From Bifidobacterium sp. (GTDB lineage Bacteria; Actinomycetota; Actinomycetes; Actinomycetales; Bifidobacteriaceae): a DNA stretch of 14,234 bases. The notes below the pieces were generated by a model. That model had not been told where the DNA came from and did not search any database. It worked only from the letters and a program-made list of their open reading frames with translations. The stretch spans positions 1 to 14,234 of the forward strand of contig JAIJEI010000034.1 of the NCBI GenBank assembly GCA_022739095.1, in the 5' to 3' direction. Numbering within the stretch: the stretch's first letter is position 1; each line of letters begins with the position of its first letter. This document shows, piece by piece, positions 14,025 through 14,234 of the stretch. Made by a program: the position numbers and the translations under genes.

Positions 14025-14068
14025 GCTCCCCGCCCTGAGGGGAGCTGTCCGCGAAGCGGACTGAGGGG
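14025..14068 (-). repeat. double-hairpin intergenic repeat, copy 2 (reverse)
   Basis: On the minus strand the element reads CCCTCAGTC, then hairpin GTCCGC-TTC-GCGGAC (14047-14061), then hairpin GCTCCCC-TCAGGGC-GGGGAGC (14025-14045). It shares CCCTCAGTC, the hairpin order and the AGCTCCC...GGGAGC second stem with copy 1 at 8078-8119; the first stem has changed but pairing is kept. Its position is just upstream of the FtrD-like gene. Confidence 0.8.
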
Positions 14069-14110
14069 AATTTTCAGACCGTCCTAAGAATTATCTCCCT
14101 AAAGCGGCGT

Positions 14111-14136
14111 AAAGCCCCCTCTGACGAAGGGGCTTT
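14111..14136. terminator. hairpin after the P19-like gene, possible terminator or attenuator
   Basis: AAAGCCCC (14111-14118) pairs with GGGGCTTT (14129-14136) over a 10-base loop. It starts 13 bases after the stop codon of the P19-like gene on the minus strand. A short T run is part of the stem rather than following it, so termination may be partial. Partial termination would give more message for the upstream iron-binding protein than for the downstream genes. Confidence 0.55.
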
Positions 14137-14148
14137 CTGCTTAGTCAA

Positions 14149-14234
14149 TCACCACTGACGCGGGGTGTAGTCCCAGTTGTCGAAGGTGACCTCGATGGGC
14201 TCGGTCCAGAACTTGTGGTTCTTGACACCGGTCT
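14149..14234 (-). CDS. C-terminal end of a probable P19/Tpd-type periplasmic iron-binding protein (5' part off the right edge)
   Basis: Only 28 codons are visible, and the ORF ends at TGA (14149-14151). The last 27 residues include TGVKNHKFWTEPIEVTFDNW and end in DYTPRQW. A terminal aromatic/Pro-Ile-x-Val-x-Phe strand of this sort fits the immunoglobulin-like P19/Tpd family, which binds iron (and copper) outside the membrane and feeds an FTR1-type permease. The identification depends mostly on context: the next genes are FtrD-like, two FtsX permeases and an ATPase, the order that follows P19 in Campylobacter and FetP in E. coli. In B. breve the corresponding gene would be bfeO, with the permease bfeU further upstream. 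The fragment alone could belong to another secreted beta-sandwich protein. Confidence 0.6.
   Translation of the reverse strand, partial: TGVKNHKFWTEPIEVTFDNWDYTPRQW

Larger units (their letters stand above)
13999..14148 (-). promoter_or_regulatory. spacer between the P19-like and FtrD-like genes
   Basis: This 150-bp gap holds, in minus-strand order, a terminator-like hairpin (14111-14136), an AT-rich stretch with a GATAAT -10-like box (about 14090-14095, no good -35), and the double-hairpin repeat (14025-14068). The arrangement could uncouple expression of the iron-binding protein from the downstream redox/ABC genes. No clear DtxR/IdeR iron box is visible. Confidence 0.4.

Noticed and set aside
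11794..14064. A 756-codon plus-strand open frame opposite the FtrD-like and first FtsX genes
   Set aside because: It is Gly/His/Arg/Asp-rich low-complexity translation, antisense to two well-supported genes with clear motifs. It follows from high GC third positions on the other strand.
14083..14102. DtxR/IdeR iron box upstream of the FtrD-like gene
   Set aside because: Two CCTAA half-sites are present 15 bp apart but in the same orientation, not as the inverted TTAGG...CCTAA palindrome, and the core between them does not fit.
1..14234. tRNA, rRNA or transposase genes
   Set aside because: No tRNA-like cloverleaf arms, rRNA sequence, transposase motifs or IS-like ends were recognised on either strand by eye.

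Overview
The window looks like a chromosomal segment of a Bifidobacterium, probably in or near the B. longum/B. breve group. This rests on high GC with strong G/C third-position bias, a typical actinobacterial 6-phosphogluconate dehydrogenase, a YhgE/Pip pair, and a P19-type iron-uptake gene order that I recall from B. breve. Genus is likely; species is not proven from sequence alone.

Left part (minus strand, 1-2560): the N-terminal 365 codons of gnd (oxidative pentose phosphate pathway), whose 3' end lies off the left edge. Upstream of it on the same strand is a 428-residue multi-pass membrane protein with a C-terminal CmpB-type ('putative ABC-transporter type IV') domain.

Middle (plus strand, 2561-8747): a 683-bp non-coding region is unusually structured. 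It holds six 19-bp units in an inverted arrangement, a 16-bp tandem repeat, a 10-bp stem hairpin, and a 17-bp periodic palindromic array just before the next gene. That gene begins a plus-strand unit of two YhgE/Pip-family membrane proteins (876 and 720 aa, overlapping by ATGA) and a TetR regulator. The 17-bp palindromic array is the best candidate for the regulator's operator.

Right part (minus strand, 8753-14234): a P19/FTR-type iron-uptake module. In transcription order it contains the 3' end of a probable P19/Tpd periplasmic iron-binding protein (continues off the right edge), a hairpin, an FtrD-like (DUF2318) membrane protein with five cysteines, two FtsX-like permeases, a MacB/LolD-type ATPase, and an FMN-binding lipoprotein. 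The order matches the Campylobacter P19 locus, the E. coli fetMP-fetABCDEF cluster and, from memory, the iron-limitation-induced bfeUO/sifABCDE genes of B. breve. The likely job is iron uptake with an associated export-side redox branch (Fe-S and FMN carriers); the transported substrate of the FtsX/ATPase complex is not evident.

Two copies of a small double-hairpin intergenic element occur in opposite orientations, at 8078-8119 and 14025-14068. The most interesting unexplained signals are the 19-bp inverted array, the 17-bp operator-like array, and the redox-loaded iron module.
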